Source: Vibrio hyugaensis
GTDB taxonomy: Bacteria; Pseudomonadota; Gammaproteobacteria; Enterobacterales; Vibrionaceae
DNA length: 64,000 bases
Assembly (NCBI RefSeq): GCF_002906655.1
Contig: NZ_CP025795.1
Location: 434,001 to 498,000 of the forward strand
Reading direction: 5' to 3'
Under the pieces are notes generated by a model. That model had not been told where the DNA came from. It saw only the letters and a program-made list of their open reading frames with translations, and did no database searches. The position numbers were made by a program, and so were the translations under genes. Each line of letters begins with the position of its first letter. Position 1 is the stretch's first letter. Positions 18,985 through 26,742 of this stretch are shown one piece after another.

Positions 18985-19133
18985 GCAGCGGTTTCCTCAC
19001 ATTCTTATTGTTCACTAATGGTGAACTATATAGCCACTATTATAGTGTTTATTCACTAATGGGAGTTAATTAATATCACTTCATTCACTGAGTGCCCGAC
19101 ATAAGTAGGGGCAAACGTAATTAGGATTCCACT

Positions 19134-19673
19134 ATGAAAAAGATCGTCGCATTTACTGGTAGCAACAACAGCCAATCAATCCACAACCTATTGGTTCAAG
19201 CGTTGGCAAACCAAGCTACCCAAACAGAAGTAAATACCATTGACCTAAACGACTTTGAATTGCCAATGTACGGTTTGGACGTTGAAGGTCAGGGTATCCC
19301 AGAAAACGCACACAAACTGCGTGCAACGTTAAACGAATACGATGCGATCATCATTGCATCACCAGAGCACAACGGCTCAATGCCTGCATTCCTGAAAAAT
19401 GCGATCGACTGGCTATCACGCGTTGCGCCTCAAGGTACGTCTTTCTTTGGTGACACGAAGAAACCAGTTCTACTGGTGAGCACATCTCCAGGTGCAAACG
19501 GCGGCGCGACTAACATCAAAACCATGGCTGAGTTGATGCCTTGGTGGGGTGGCGATGTAAAAGGCACATACAGCTTGGGCGGCTTCTACGACAAGTTCCA
19601 AGAGGGTGAATTTGACGCCGCAACCTCAGCGGAACTGAGTGAGCTAATGATGTCTTTCGAGAAGTCTCTTTAA
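19134..19673 (+). CDS. NADPH-dependent FMN reductase family protein
   Basis: 179 residues with a flavodoxin-like fold: AFTGSNNSQSIHNLL at the N-terminus (FMN phosphate loop) and the family signature IIIASPEHNGSMPAFLKNAIDWLSR (residues about 74-98). Members reduce FMN, quinones or azo dyes with NAD(P)H. It is followed after 63 bp by a glutathione transferase gene and divergent from a LysR gene, a common arrangement for an electrophile or quinone response. Confidence 0.88.
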   Translation: MKKIVAFTGSNNSQSIHNLLVQALANQATQTEVNTIDLNDFELPMYGLDVEGQGIPENAHKLRATLNEYDAIIIASPEHNGSMPAFLKNAIDWLSRVAPQGTSFFGDTKKPVLLVSTSPGANGGATNIKTMAELMPWWGGDVKGTYSLGGFYDKFQEGEFDAATSAELSELMMSFEKSL

Positions 19674-19736
19674 GTTATCTATACTCGCATAAGTAGCGAT
19701 TCATCAGGGTAGCTAATCAAGAAAGGTAGGTAAGGT

Positions 19737-20621
19737 ATGGCGGTATTAGAACAAGGCGTTTGGTATCCAAACAAAGACGCAAGTGAGCTGACAGCAGAAG
19801 ATCAATTCGCGTTACCAAGTCAGATTGAAGCGGGTCGCTATCACTTGTACATGTCGTTGGCTTGTCCATTTGCCCATCGCCCTTACCTAGTGATCAAGTA
19901 CCTTGGTTTGGATGAGATCATTTCCATCTCTTCCGTTGCTGCAAAGCGTTACAGCAATGGTTGGGAGTTTGATAATGCACATCCTGATCCTCTATACAGC
20001 GCGGACAATCTAGCGGCGTTGTATGTGAAAGCGAAAAGCGATTACACCGGACGTGTGACAGTCTCTTTGCTATGGGATAAGCAAAACCATGCAATTGTGG
20101 GCAATGATTCAGCCGTAATGGCAATGGACCTCGCTACGCGTTGGCTACCTTTGGCAAAACATCCGGTGGAGTTGGTACCAGCAGCATTGCGTGAAGAGAT
20201 CGAAAGCCTAAATCGATGGCTTCACAACAATGTGAATGGCAAGGTGTATCAAGTCGGCTTTGCAACCACGCAAGCGCAATATGACCAAGCGAGTGAAACC
20301 TTGTTTGATGCGCTAGAGCAATTGGATCAGCGTTTGGGGCAGTCGCGCTACTTGCATGGTGACGACGTTACCTTATCTGACTTGTTCTTACTGCCAACAT
20401 TGGTACGTTTCGAGGCGGTGTACGAAGTGCACTTCAAAGCCAATAAAAAGCCTCTAAAGGCATACCAAAACGTGTATCGTTACATGCTGGATTTGGTCGC
20501 CGATGAGCGTATTCACAGCACCATCGATATTGATTATATGAAGCTACATTACTTCTTTTCGCACAAGCACATCAATCCAAATGGGATTGTGCCCGCAGGG
20601 CCTGAGATTGAGTGGCTTTGA
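19737..20621 (+). CDS. Xi-class glutathione transferase (glutathionyl-hydroquinone reductase type)
   Basis: 294 residues. The catalytic Cys 43 lies in SLACPFAHR (CPWAHR in most Xi-class enzymes), and the C-terminus has HINPNGIVPAGP, the class signature. Xi enzymes reduce glutathionyl-hydroquinones. The Trp of the CPW motif is Phe here. The neighbour at 19134, a quinone/FMN reductase, fits a joint role in quinone detoxification. Ribosome site aggtaagg. Confidence 0.85.
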   Translation: MAVLEQGVWYPNKDASELTAEDQFALPSQIEAGRYHLYMSLACPFAHRPYLVIKYLGLDEIISISSVAAKRYSNGWEFDNAHPDPLYSADNLAALYVKAKSDYTGRVTVSLLWDKQNHAIVGNDSAVMAMDLATRWLPLAKHPVELVPAALREEIESLNRWLHNNVNGKVYQVGFATTQAQYDQASETLFDALEQLDQRLGQSRYLHGDDVTLSDLFLLPTLVRFEAVYEVHFKANKKPLKAYQNVYRYMLDLVADERIHSTIDIDYMKLHYFFSHKHINPNGIVPAGPEIEWL

Positions 20622-20780
20622 ACAAGATAAAAATGAAGCGTGGATCGAGAATAGGCTTGGTTCACCGACCGCTATTGATTAGTAACGAGCGCAATGTCAT
20701 CAGAAACGTATCGAGATACGGCTGATGACATTTAAATTCAATCGTAATATTGAGCAGTTCACTCTACGCTCTCCGGGCTA

Positions 20781-21656
20781 TTACTTGGGCTGTACGCTAG
20801 GATAAAAATCCAAACAACGCTCAGTAAGCCATTGCATGACAGGACCTGCTTCTTTTGCTTTGCTCGTCACACGGTCAATTTGTAAAAGCCAATCTTTCTC
20901 TTCCCCTTGTAGCTTAAGGGGACTGATATCTGGGTGCTTTTGAAACAGGTGGTCAGGTATCAAGCTCCAGTTATTATTCAGTTTAATCAACTCTATTAGG
21001 GTTTCTAAGTCATTCACTTTGGTCAGTGAATTAGATAAGTTTGCGTTGTAGTGAGCAGGGTAGTCTTTTAATACGATTTGTCGATACGCCTTAAGCGCTT
21101 CAAAAGAAACGGAGTCCTTAACCAATAGTGGGTGTGATTGATGCACCGCGATAGAAAACGGCACATAACCAATCGAACCTAAAAGCACGTTCTTAGGTTG
21201 TGTACTTCCCCATAACATAAAACCGATATCCACTTCATTACTCGCGACAGCATCAGCAATGTCATTGTTTTTCAATACATTGAGATTGAGCTCGGTGTGC
21301 GGAAATTGCTGATAAAACTCATCAATGACGCCAAAAAATTGCGGTGTTAATAAAAGCGCATTGATCCCTATCGAGATCCTATCTTCTACTCCCACATTGA
21401 ACGTTTGCAGCATATTTTGGATGTGTTGCGCATGCTCTAATAAAGAGAGGGCTTGAGCATGCAGTCGCTCGCCTTGTGCTGTTAAAGTTGGCAATCGAGA
21501 AGTACGATCAAAGATGGTCAGCCCTGTGTCTATTTCCAAGTTTGAAATCGTAGTACTGACCGCAGACTGTGCTTTACCAAGCTTTCTTGCCGCCGCAGAA
21601 AACGAACCACACTCAACGCACATCACTAACGTTTCAAGTTGTTGAAGATTGAACAT
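20781..21656 (-). CDS. LysR family transcriptional regulator
   Basis: 291 residues. N-terminal winged HTH (LVMCVECGSFSAAARKLGKAQSAVSTTISNLEIDTGLTIFDR) and a substrate-binding domain from about residue 90. It is divergent from a 56-codon gene at 21755 and convergent with the GST gene. The N-terminal domain resembles the LysR protein at 27817, so the two may be related. Target not determined. Confidence 0.88.
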   Translation of the reverse strand: MFNLQQLETLVMCVECGSFSAAARKLGKAQSAVSTTISNLEIDTGLTIFDRTSRLPTLTAQGERLHAQALSLLEHAQHIQNMLQTFNVGVEDRISIGINALLLTPQFFGVIDEFYQQFPHTELNLNVLKNNDIADAVASNEVDIGFMLWGSTQPKNVLLGSIGYVPFSIAVHQSHPLLVKDSVSFEALKAYRQIVLKDYPAHYNANLSNSLTKVNDLETLIELIKLNNNWSLIPDHLFQKHPDISPLKLQGEEKDWLLQIDRVTSKAKEAGPVMQWLTERCLDFYPSVQPK

Positions 21657-21754
21657 AACGATGTATCTAATTTTTAGATGGTAACTAACTATATCTTATT
21701 AAAACTTTAGATGACAATCGCTCCATTAATCGTTAAGTACAAGTAGAGAATAAG

Positions 21755-21925
21755 ATGAGCAACAACCAATCTGCGGAATTATCGGATACACAAAAGGAAC
21801 TTGAAGCATTGCGTGAACGCTTGCGTCAAAATACTCAAACCATGCAAAGTTCGGCTAAGAAATCAGACGCTGATGAAATGATGTCTGGCGTGATTAAGAC
21901 CGTAGCGACGTTCGAAAAAGACTAA
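21755..21925 (+). CDS. Small hypothetical protein, 56 residues
   Basis: Starts MSNNQSAELSDTQKELEALRERL and ends in TVATFEKD. The first half is strongly helical with a coiled-coil-like heptad pattern (LSDTQKELEALRERL), the middle is polar, and the last 16 residues are mildly hydrophobic. The gene is placed between a divergent LysR gene and a terminator with matching orientation at 21948, and has a purine-rich ribosome site (agagaataag). Family unknown. Confidence 0.65.
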   Translation: MSNNQSAELSDTQKELEALRERLRQNTQTMQSSAKKSDADEMMSGVIKTVATFEKD

Positions 21926-21947
21926 TAAGCTCCTTGCTAGAAAGTAG

Positions 21948-21978
21948 AAAGGCACCAGTTAATGGTGCCTTTTGTTTT
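21948..21978. terminator. Rho-independent terminator, possibly bidirectional
   Basis: Perfect 10-bp stem AAAGGCACCA/TGGTGCCTTT with a 5-nt loop, then TTGTTTTT. It serves the 56-residue gene on the plus strand and sits right at the stop of the ABC-F gene on the minus strand. Confidence 0.8.
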
Positions 21979-23714
21979 TATAGCTGCGCCGTAATTTCCT
22001 CTATCTCTTGCTGCCACTGTTTTTGCATCGCTGGTTTTTGATGTTTGGGTTTTCGCCCTAAATCGGCTTCCAGCAAGCTTTCCAGCTCCAACAGTCTTTC
22101 CAGCATTTGCTCTTCGGATTGCTCATCAGATGCGGTGTTTGTTTCCATCGACATTACTTCATTGCAATGATGCGATATGGCAGATTTGGGAGCAGTATCA
22201 GTCACGCGTTGATACACTTCCTCCGCGCTTAAATACTCCGTCAGTAAGCCATTTTCAATAAACCAGAATCGATTACAGCTTTGTTCTATCAGACTTCGGT
22301 CGTGACTCACCAATAAGGCGGCACCTTCGAAGTTTTGCAAAGTTTCAATCAACTCCTCTTTGCCTTCCATATCCAAATGGTTGGTCGGTTCATCTAAAAA
22401 CAGCATGTGATAACGAGCGAGGGTTAAGCCCACAAACAGCAGTCTTGCTCGTTCTCCACCACTTAGACTGACGACTTTCTGCTCGTGTCTTGCGTACTCG
22501 AATCCTGCACCAATTAGCGAACGTTTTGCTTGTTCACTGCTGATGCTAGCAAACGACTGCAACGCATCTGTGATGGATTGATTATCGTCGAGTTGCTTTA
22601 GGGATTGATCGTAGTAACCCAAGCGACAGCGATCGTGGAAAGTCACACTCTCATGTTGGTTGCCTAGGTCGGTTTGGATGACTTCATACTGACGATAAAG
22701 CAGGTTTAATAAAGTCGATTTACCGCAACCATTACTGCCTAGAACGGCAATTCGGTCGCCACTTTTCACGCGCATTTCTGCCATATCAAACAAATGATAG
22801 TCACTGTTTGGTGGCGTTACCGAGAAAGGCAAAACCTCTAACAGTCGATTTGCTGGCAGTGATTCACCCTGAAGTTGTAGCGCCCACGGTGTGCCTTCTG
22901 TCAGTTCGGTTTGCTCTTCTTCTAAACGTTCTTTGCGCGCAAACATCGTCTTGGCTTTTCGAGCAAGATCTTCGTTGTCGTAGACTTTGCCCCAAGTGGC
23001 TAAACGTTTCGCGCTTTTCTCGATTCGGTCGATCTCTTTCTGCTCGCTGGCATGGCGAAGTTGATCGGTTTCATCTTTCTCTTTCAATGCTTGTCTTGCT
23101 TGAGAACAAGGCAAAGAGAAATGATGCAGAGATCGATCTCGCATGACCCAAGTGGTGTTGGTGACGCGATCGAGTAAGGTTTGATCGTGAGATACCAATA
23201 CGAATGAGCCTTTCCAGTTTGATAGGAATTGCTCTAACCAAAGGAGCGATGGCAAGTCCAAGTGGTTGCTTGGTTCATCCAGAAGCAGTAAGTCAGGTTG
23301 ATGGATAATCGCACGAGCAAGCAGGAGTCGCATTTGCTGACCACCACTGCAATTCTCAACCGGCATGTGTCGTTCTGTGGTCGAAAATCCTAGTTCATCC
23401 AATAAGAGTTCGGCGCGCCAAATCTCATCATCGGATAAAGAGTCCGCTAACGCATCTAAGACGGAATGTGTGCTTAAAGATTCAGGTAAATGCTGCTCAA
23501 CATACCGCATCAGGCATGAACTGGCTTTGGCAACCGTGCCTTGGCTTGGTTCAAATTGACCGCTAAGCAGTTTGAGTAGGGAGCTTTTACCACAGCCGTT
23601 GTGACCGATAAGACCAATTTTGTCGCCGCGATGAATCGTAAACGTTAGATCTTTGAAGATTGGTGTTGCTGTGTGAGAAAGGGTTAATGATTGTGCAGTT
23701 AAAAAAGTACTCAT
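21978..23714 (-). CDS. ABC-F family ATPase with leader-controlled start
   Basis: 578 residues, no membrane segments. Cassette 1: GHNGCGKSS, NCSGGQQMRLLLARA, LLLLDEPSNHLD. Cassette 2: GSNGCGKST, LSGGERARLLF, FLDEPTNHLD. The charged inter-domain linker (about residues 215-270, with RLATWGKVYDNEDLARKAKTMFARKERLEEEQ spread across it) is the element that reaches tRNA or the drug site in ribosome-bound ABC-F proteins. A charged 50-residue tail follows cassette 2. Its upstream region carries a leader ORF and mutually exclusive stems typical of inducible antibiotic-resistance ABC-F genes, so ribosome protection is the leading guess. Housekeeping ABC-F roles remain possible. Confidence 0.88.
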   Translation of the reverse strand: MSTFLTAQSLTLSHTATPIFKDLTFTIHRGDKIGLIGHNGCGKSSLLKLLSGQFEPSQGTVAKASSCLMRYVEQHLPESLSTHSVLDALADSLSDDEIWRAELLLDELGFSTTERHMPVENCSGGQQMRLLLARAIIHQPDLLLLDEPSNHLDLPSLLWLEQFLSNWKGSFVLVSHDQTLLDRVTNTTWVMRDRSLHHFSLPCSQARQALKEKDETDQLRHASEQKEIDRIEKSAKRLATWGKVYDNEDLARKAKTMFARKERLEEEQTELTEGTPWALQLQGESLPANRLLEVLPFSVTPPNSDYHLFDMAEMRVKSGDRIAVLGSNGCGKSTLLNLLYRQYEVIQTDLGNQHESVTFHDRCRLGYYDQSLKQLDDNQSITDALQSFASISSEQAKRSLIGAGFEYARHEQKVVSLSGGERARLLFVGLTLARYHMLFLDEPTNHLDMEGKEELIETLQNFEGAALLVSHDRSLIEQSCNRFWFIENGLLTEYLSAEEVYQRVTDTAPKSAISHHCNEVMSMETNTASDEQSEEQMLERLLELESLLEADLGRKPKHQKPAMQKQWQQEIEEITAQL

Positions 23715-23791
23715 AGTGTTCTCAAGAATTTTGGGCGTAAGACGCCGTTGTCATAGCTGACAATAATTCTTCGAGCTTAAGGGAAAGTACT
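23706..23791 (-). promoter_or_regulatory. Start-codon-sequestering stem of the ABC-F gene
   Basis: On the minus strand, CTCGAAGAATT (23775-23765) pairs with AATTCTTGAG (23730-23721) with one bulge. Outside it, AGTACT (23791-23786) can pair with the identical self-complementary AGTACT that forms codons 2-3 (23711-23706). The ATG and its weak GAG ribosome site lie in the enclosed loop. Two small perfect hairpins, TTGTCA/TGACAA and GGCGT/ACGCC, stack inside. This would keep translation off by default. Confidence 0.6.
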
Positions 23792-23824
23792 CGGGTGACG
23801 TGTTTTCGTCGAAAGGTAATTATT

Positions 23825-23871
23825 CGCTCAAGTCGAGATTATCGCAGCGCGAAATCTGAAACTCTTGAGCG
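23825..23871 (-). promoter_or_regulatory. Leader hairpin 1:2 of the ABC-F attenuator
   Basis: CGCTCAAG (23871-23864, leader codons 17-19) pairs perfectly with CTTGAGCG (23832-23825). The inner part AGATTTCGC-gct-GCGATAATCT adds a second near-perfect helix with one bulge. Arm 2 (CTTGAGC) can alternatively pair with GCTCGAAG of the downstream stem, which is the switch expected in translational attenuation. Confidence 0.6.
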
Positions 23872-23919
23872 GTCCTTCATGCCATAAAAACGTGGGTTGA
23901 TTGAACACCACAAAGACAT
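23839..23919 (-). CDS. Leader peptide of the ABC-F gene, 26 residues
   Basis: Begins MSLWCSINPRFYGMKD and ends in DFALR. The ribosome site is ideal: AAGGAGG (23931-23925) with a 5-nt gap to ATG, far better than that of the ABC-F gene itself. Residues 15-19 are Lys-Asp-Arg-Ser-Arg, two overlapping +X+ motifs; +X+ sequences are known to arrest ribosomes in the presence of macrolides. Codons 17-19 form arm 1 of the downstream hairpin, so a ribosome paused there would open it. The stop codon is 124 nt before the ABC-F start. No translation data exist here, so the peptide is a prediction. Confidence 0.7.
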   Translation of the reverse strand: MSLWCSINPRFYGMKDRSRVSDFALR

Positions 23920-23947
23920 AAATTCCTCCTTAATTTCGTTGTAAGTG

Positions 23948-23998
23948 TTGCCACTTTTGGTTGATAGATGCGCTAGATTCTAACCCTAAAAGTGGCAA
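23948..23998. promoter_or_regulatory. 11-bp inverted repeat upstream of the leader peptide
   Basis: TTGCCACTTTT (23948-23958) and AAAAGTGGCAA (23988-23998) are perfect complements, 29 bp apart. The pair sits 29 bp before the leader ATG, where promoter or operator elements are expected. It may be an operator or the 5' end of the leader RNA. Confidence 0.45.
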
Positions 23999-24054
23999 TG
24001 TACAGATAGCTTGATGAAAAAATGATGAGAGGATCACCAAGGTATCACGCGCTT

Positions 24055-24486
24055 TTACCGATACAAGCTGAACTTCTTTGTTAATCCTCGGAGTGTTTCA
24101 GTATTGCCGAACAAACAGATACCCAAATACTCTAATTCGGCTTCCGGTGTGTTTTTGGTGGTTTGTTGTTGTACTTCAGACCCGCCCTCTACCATGGTGT
24201 GAGTAAAATCAGAGAAGGGGATGCCTTTATCGAGCACTTCTTGGCGAAGCTTTCTGATTTTACTGGAATTATCCGCTCTCAATACGATAAACGGATAGTG
24301 GGAGATGTTTGGGTGAACATTGCCATCGAGATCTTGATAGTCGGTATAAACCGCGTCACCATCAGAAAGTTGATTCGCAAGGCTTACGCTCAAGTGTCCT
24401 AATACGTTAACGGCGCGCCCCACCTCGACTTTTTTACTGATTACGGCAACAAATCGCTTTTGGTTTTCGTCGGGAAGTTGATTCAT
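24055..24486 (-). CDS. DUF2000 family protein
   Basis: 143 residues from ATG 24486, chosen because a GAGG ribosome site lies 7 nt upstream; the frame extends to 24552 without support. The pattern RFVAVISKKVEVGRAVNVLGHLSVSLA ... DLDGNVHPNISHYPFIVLRADNSSKIRKLR is DUF2000, a small alpha/beta family related to peptidyl-tRNA hydrolase 2-like folds. Function unknown. Single gene, reading toward the ABC-F leader. Confidence 0.8.
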   Translation of the reverse strand: MNQLPDENQKRFVAVISKKVEVGRAVNVLGHLSVSLANQLSDGDAVYTDYQDLDGNVHPNISHYPFIVLRADNSSKIRKLRQEVLDKGIPFSDFTHTMVEGGSEVQQQTTKNTPEAELEYLGICLFGNTETLRGLTKKFSLYR

Positions 24487-24650
24487 GGAGGACCTCGTTT
24501 TTCTATTGATCTGACTATTGTTTAACTGTCTCCATTGTATTTCTTCGCACACGCAATTTTGTTTCTAACATTGCTGTCGAAAAGCCAAGTTTGCAATAAA
24601 CGAATGATTTAATCGTTTTTCATGCAATAAGATTCCTCAGAGTTTGCAAA

Positions 24651-24682
24651 TAGAAAAGGCACCAACGGACTGTCGGTGCCTT
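24651..24682 (-). terminator. Terminator of the enoyl-CoA hydratase gene
   Basis: AAGGCACC/GGTGCCTT stem (24656-24663 with 24675-24682), followed on the minus strand by TTTTCTA. Confidence 0.75.
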
Positions 24683-24703
24683 AGGTCGATGATGAACCAA
24701 CTT

Positions 24704-25519
24704 CTATTGTTTGTTTAGCTCTGCCGCGGTGTCTACAAAGATGCCTTGGATGTCTTTCGCTTCACGCTCTGTTTGACCACCGTGTTTTAGGAACGCATCG
24801 ATGATCGCTGCGGTTTTTTGCTCTTTTGCGCGCTCTAAGAAGTAACGCAACTCTAGCTCTGCACCTGCGTCTTCATCTTTAATAGAGGTTGCGATGATCT
24901 CTTTGTACATCACGATGTCACGCACTTCTAGTTGGCTAATCACGCCCAATGTTGCCGCCAAGAACCCATCCAGTTCTGCTTTAGGCACAAATTGAGTAAT
25001 GATGTTTAACTGCTCTGCTTGTTGTGCCGTAAAGTCGTTACCAAGTAGCAGTGCTTGAAGCGCTTTGTTTTTGCCCATGCGACGAGCGAACTGTACCGCA
25101 CCTTGACCACCCGTTGGGATATTGACGTGAATCTCTGGCTGAGCAAATGCTGCGTTTTCAGTGCCGTAAGCCAAGTCACACGCCATCACAAACTCATTAC
25201 CGCCGCCACGAGCCACACCATCAACCACAGCAACCGATACTTGTTTCATCGCTTTGATGTTGGCAATCATGTGGTTGAATTCAATCGATGCTGCCTGACC
25301 ACCTTGTGTGCCGTTGATAACGTTCAAATCTAAATGCGCCAAAAAGAAAGACTCATGAAGTGATTTGAATACCACCACTTTCGTATCGCGGTCATCTTTA
25401 AGTGATAGGACAAATTCGTTGATTTCATTAATTAAATCGATAGTCAGCACGTTCACTGGTGGGTTGTTGATTTCAACAGTAGCGATGCCATTTTGTTGTG
25501 TGATTGATAGAGTTTTCAT
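24704..25519 (-). CDS. Enoyl-CoA hydratase/isomerase family protein
   Basis: 271 residues from ATG 25519 (gagg ribosome site 8 nt upstream; the frame runs to 25564). Crotonase-fold segments: NPPVNVLTIDLINEINEF, the oxyanion-hole region VDGVARGGGNEFVMACDLAYGTENAAFAQPEI with candidate catalytic Glu residues. The substrate cannot be told from sequence; the protein lacks neighbours of beta-oxidation. A LysR gene is divergent 189 bp away and is the likely regulator. Confidence 0.85.
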   Translation of the reverse strand: MKTLSITQQNGIATVEINNPPVNVLTIDLINEINEFVLSLKDDRDTKVVVFKSLHESFFLAHLDLNVINGTQGGQAASIEFNHMIANIKAMKQVSVAVVDGVARGGGNEFVMACDLAYGTENAAFAQPEIHVNIPTGGQGAVQFARRMGKNKALQALLLGNDFTAQQAEQLNIITQFVPKAELDGFLAATLGVISQLEVRDIVMYKEIIATSIKDEDAGAELELRYFLERAKEQKTAAIIDAFLKHGGQTEREAKDIQGIFVDTAAELNKQ

Positions 25520-25708
25520 AGCTGTTTCCTCAGCGTTAGTAAGATCAGCAGACCTCAGTAACACGAATTTATTGGTTTGGTATTGAGGAGGTTTGTCTCT
25601 CCCCCGTTGTGTGCAGCTACTATAGATTTGTTATAAGATGAGAAAAATAAGCTAAATGGCATATAATTGGTGCTAAAAAAGCAACAATGGTTTTGTAGGT
25701 AAGGCGTT

Positions 25709-26659
25709 ATGGATTTCTCTAGTCGTTTATTGCTGTTACTTGAAGTGGTTGAACTTGGCTCGTTCACCAAGGTATCAGAACAGAAAAATGTGGATCGTTC
25801 GGTGATCTCAAAACAGATCAGCCGTTTGGAAGAGGAGTTGGGCGTTCGCTTGCTTAACCGAACCACGCGTTCCTTATCATTAACGGCTGCCGGGAATGAA
25901 ATGGTCAACCAAGGCAAATCCCTTCGTACACTTCTCAGTGATACTCACCGTTTGGCGCAAAACTATCACGAAGAGCCTCGTGGGGTCTTGCGCATTACCA
26001 GCTCGACCATGTTTGGACGTCAATACGTTCAAGATGCGATTTCAGTGTTTCAAAAACAGTACCCAGATGTGGAGTTTGAGCTACGTTTAGAAGATCGCAT
26101 GGTTGATATGGTGCAAGAAGGCTTTGATATTGGTTTTCGTATTGGACGTCCCAAAAACTCGAGTTTGATTACTCGCAAGATTGCGCGAAGTCGCCTGTTG
26201 ATTGTCGCTGCCCCTGCGTTTTTAGAAAAACATGGTGAGGTGAACAGTCTAGAGAAATTGGAATCACTACCCGCCATCATCTATGCCGCACCAGGTCTGT
26301 TGTTCGATAAATTCGGCTATCAAGATGAGCAAGGCGAACAACAGCATTTCCAGCTTAACATCGCTTATAAAGTGAATGATGTAGAAATGTTGGCAAGAAG
26401 CGCTGCGGGAGGAAATACGCTTGCCGTAGTGACCGCACAAATGGTGCAAGATGAAATCAAACAAGGCAAGTTAGTACCTATCATGACGGACTTGAACATT
26501 GATGACTTCGGCACCTTCTATGCCGTGTATCCGCACCGAGATGCACCAATCAAAACGAAGCTATTCATCGACACACTCAAATCCATTGTTGGAGAAGAGA
26601 CGCCTATTTGGGAGAAGAACATTCCAAACTTCGACCAGATGTATGGGCGAGGGAAGTAG
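25709..26659 (+). CDS. LysR family transcriptional regulator
   Basis: 316 residues. N-terminal HTH (LLLEVVELGSFTKVSEQKNVDRSVISKQISRLEEELGVRLLNRTTRSLSLT in segments) and a C-terminal substrate-binding domain with FDIGFRIGRP. It is of the CrgA-like subgroup. Divergent from the enoyl-CoA hydratase gene, with which it shares a promoter region at 25520-25708. Its own terminator follows at 26681. Confidence 0.9.
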   Translation: MDFSSRLLLLLEVVELGSFTKVSEQKNVDRSVISKQISRLEEELGVRLLNRTTRSLSLTAAGNEMVNQGKSLRTLLSDTHRLAQNYHEEPRGVLRITSSTMFGRQYVQDAISVFQKQYPDVEFELRLEDRMVDMVQEGFDIGFRIGRPKNSSLITRKIARSRLLIVAAPAFLEKHGEVNSLEKLESLPAIIYAAPGLLFDKFGYQDEQGEQQHFQLNIAYKVNDVEMLARSAAGGNTLAVVTAQMVQDEIKQGKLVPIMTDLNIDDFGTFYAVYPHRDAPIKTKLFIDTLKSIVGEETPIWEKNIPNFDQMYGRGK

Positions 26660-26680
26660 TGGCTTGGTGCTCGAACGAGA

Positions 26681-26708
26681 AAAGCACCGACATTGCGGTG
26701 CTTTTGTT
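26681..26708 (+). terminator. Rho-independent terminator
   Basis: Perfect 9-bp stem AAAGCACCG/CGGTGCTTT followed by TGTTT; lies between convergent genes. Confidence 0.8.
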
Positions 26709-26742
26709 TGAGTGCAAATGGCACTCAGTATTTTGTTAGCAA

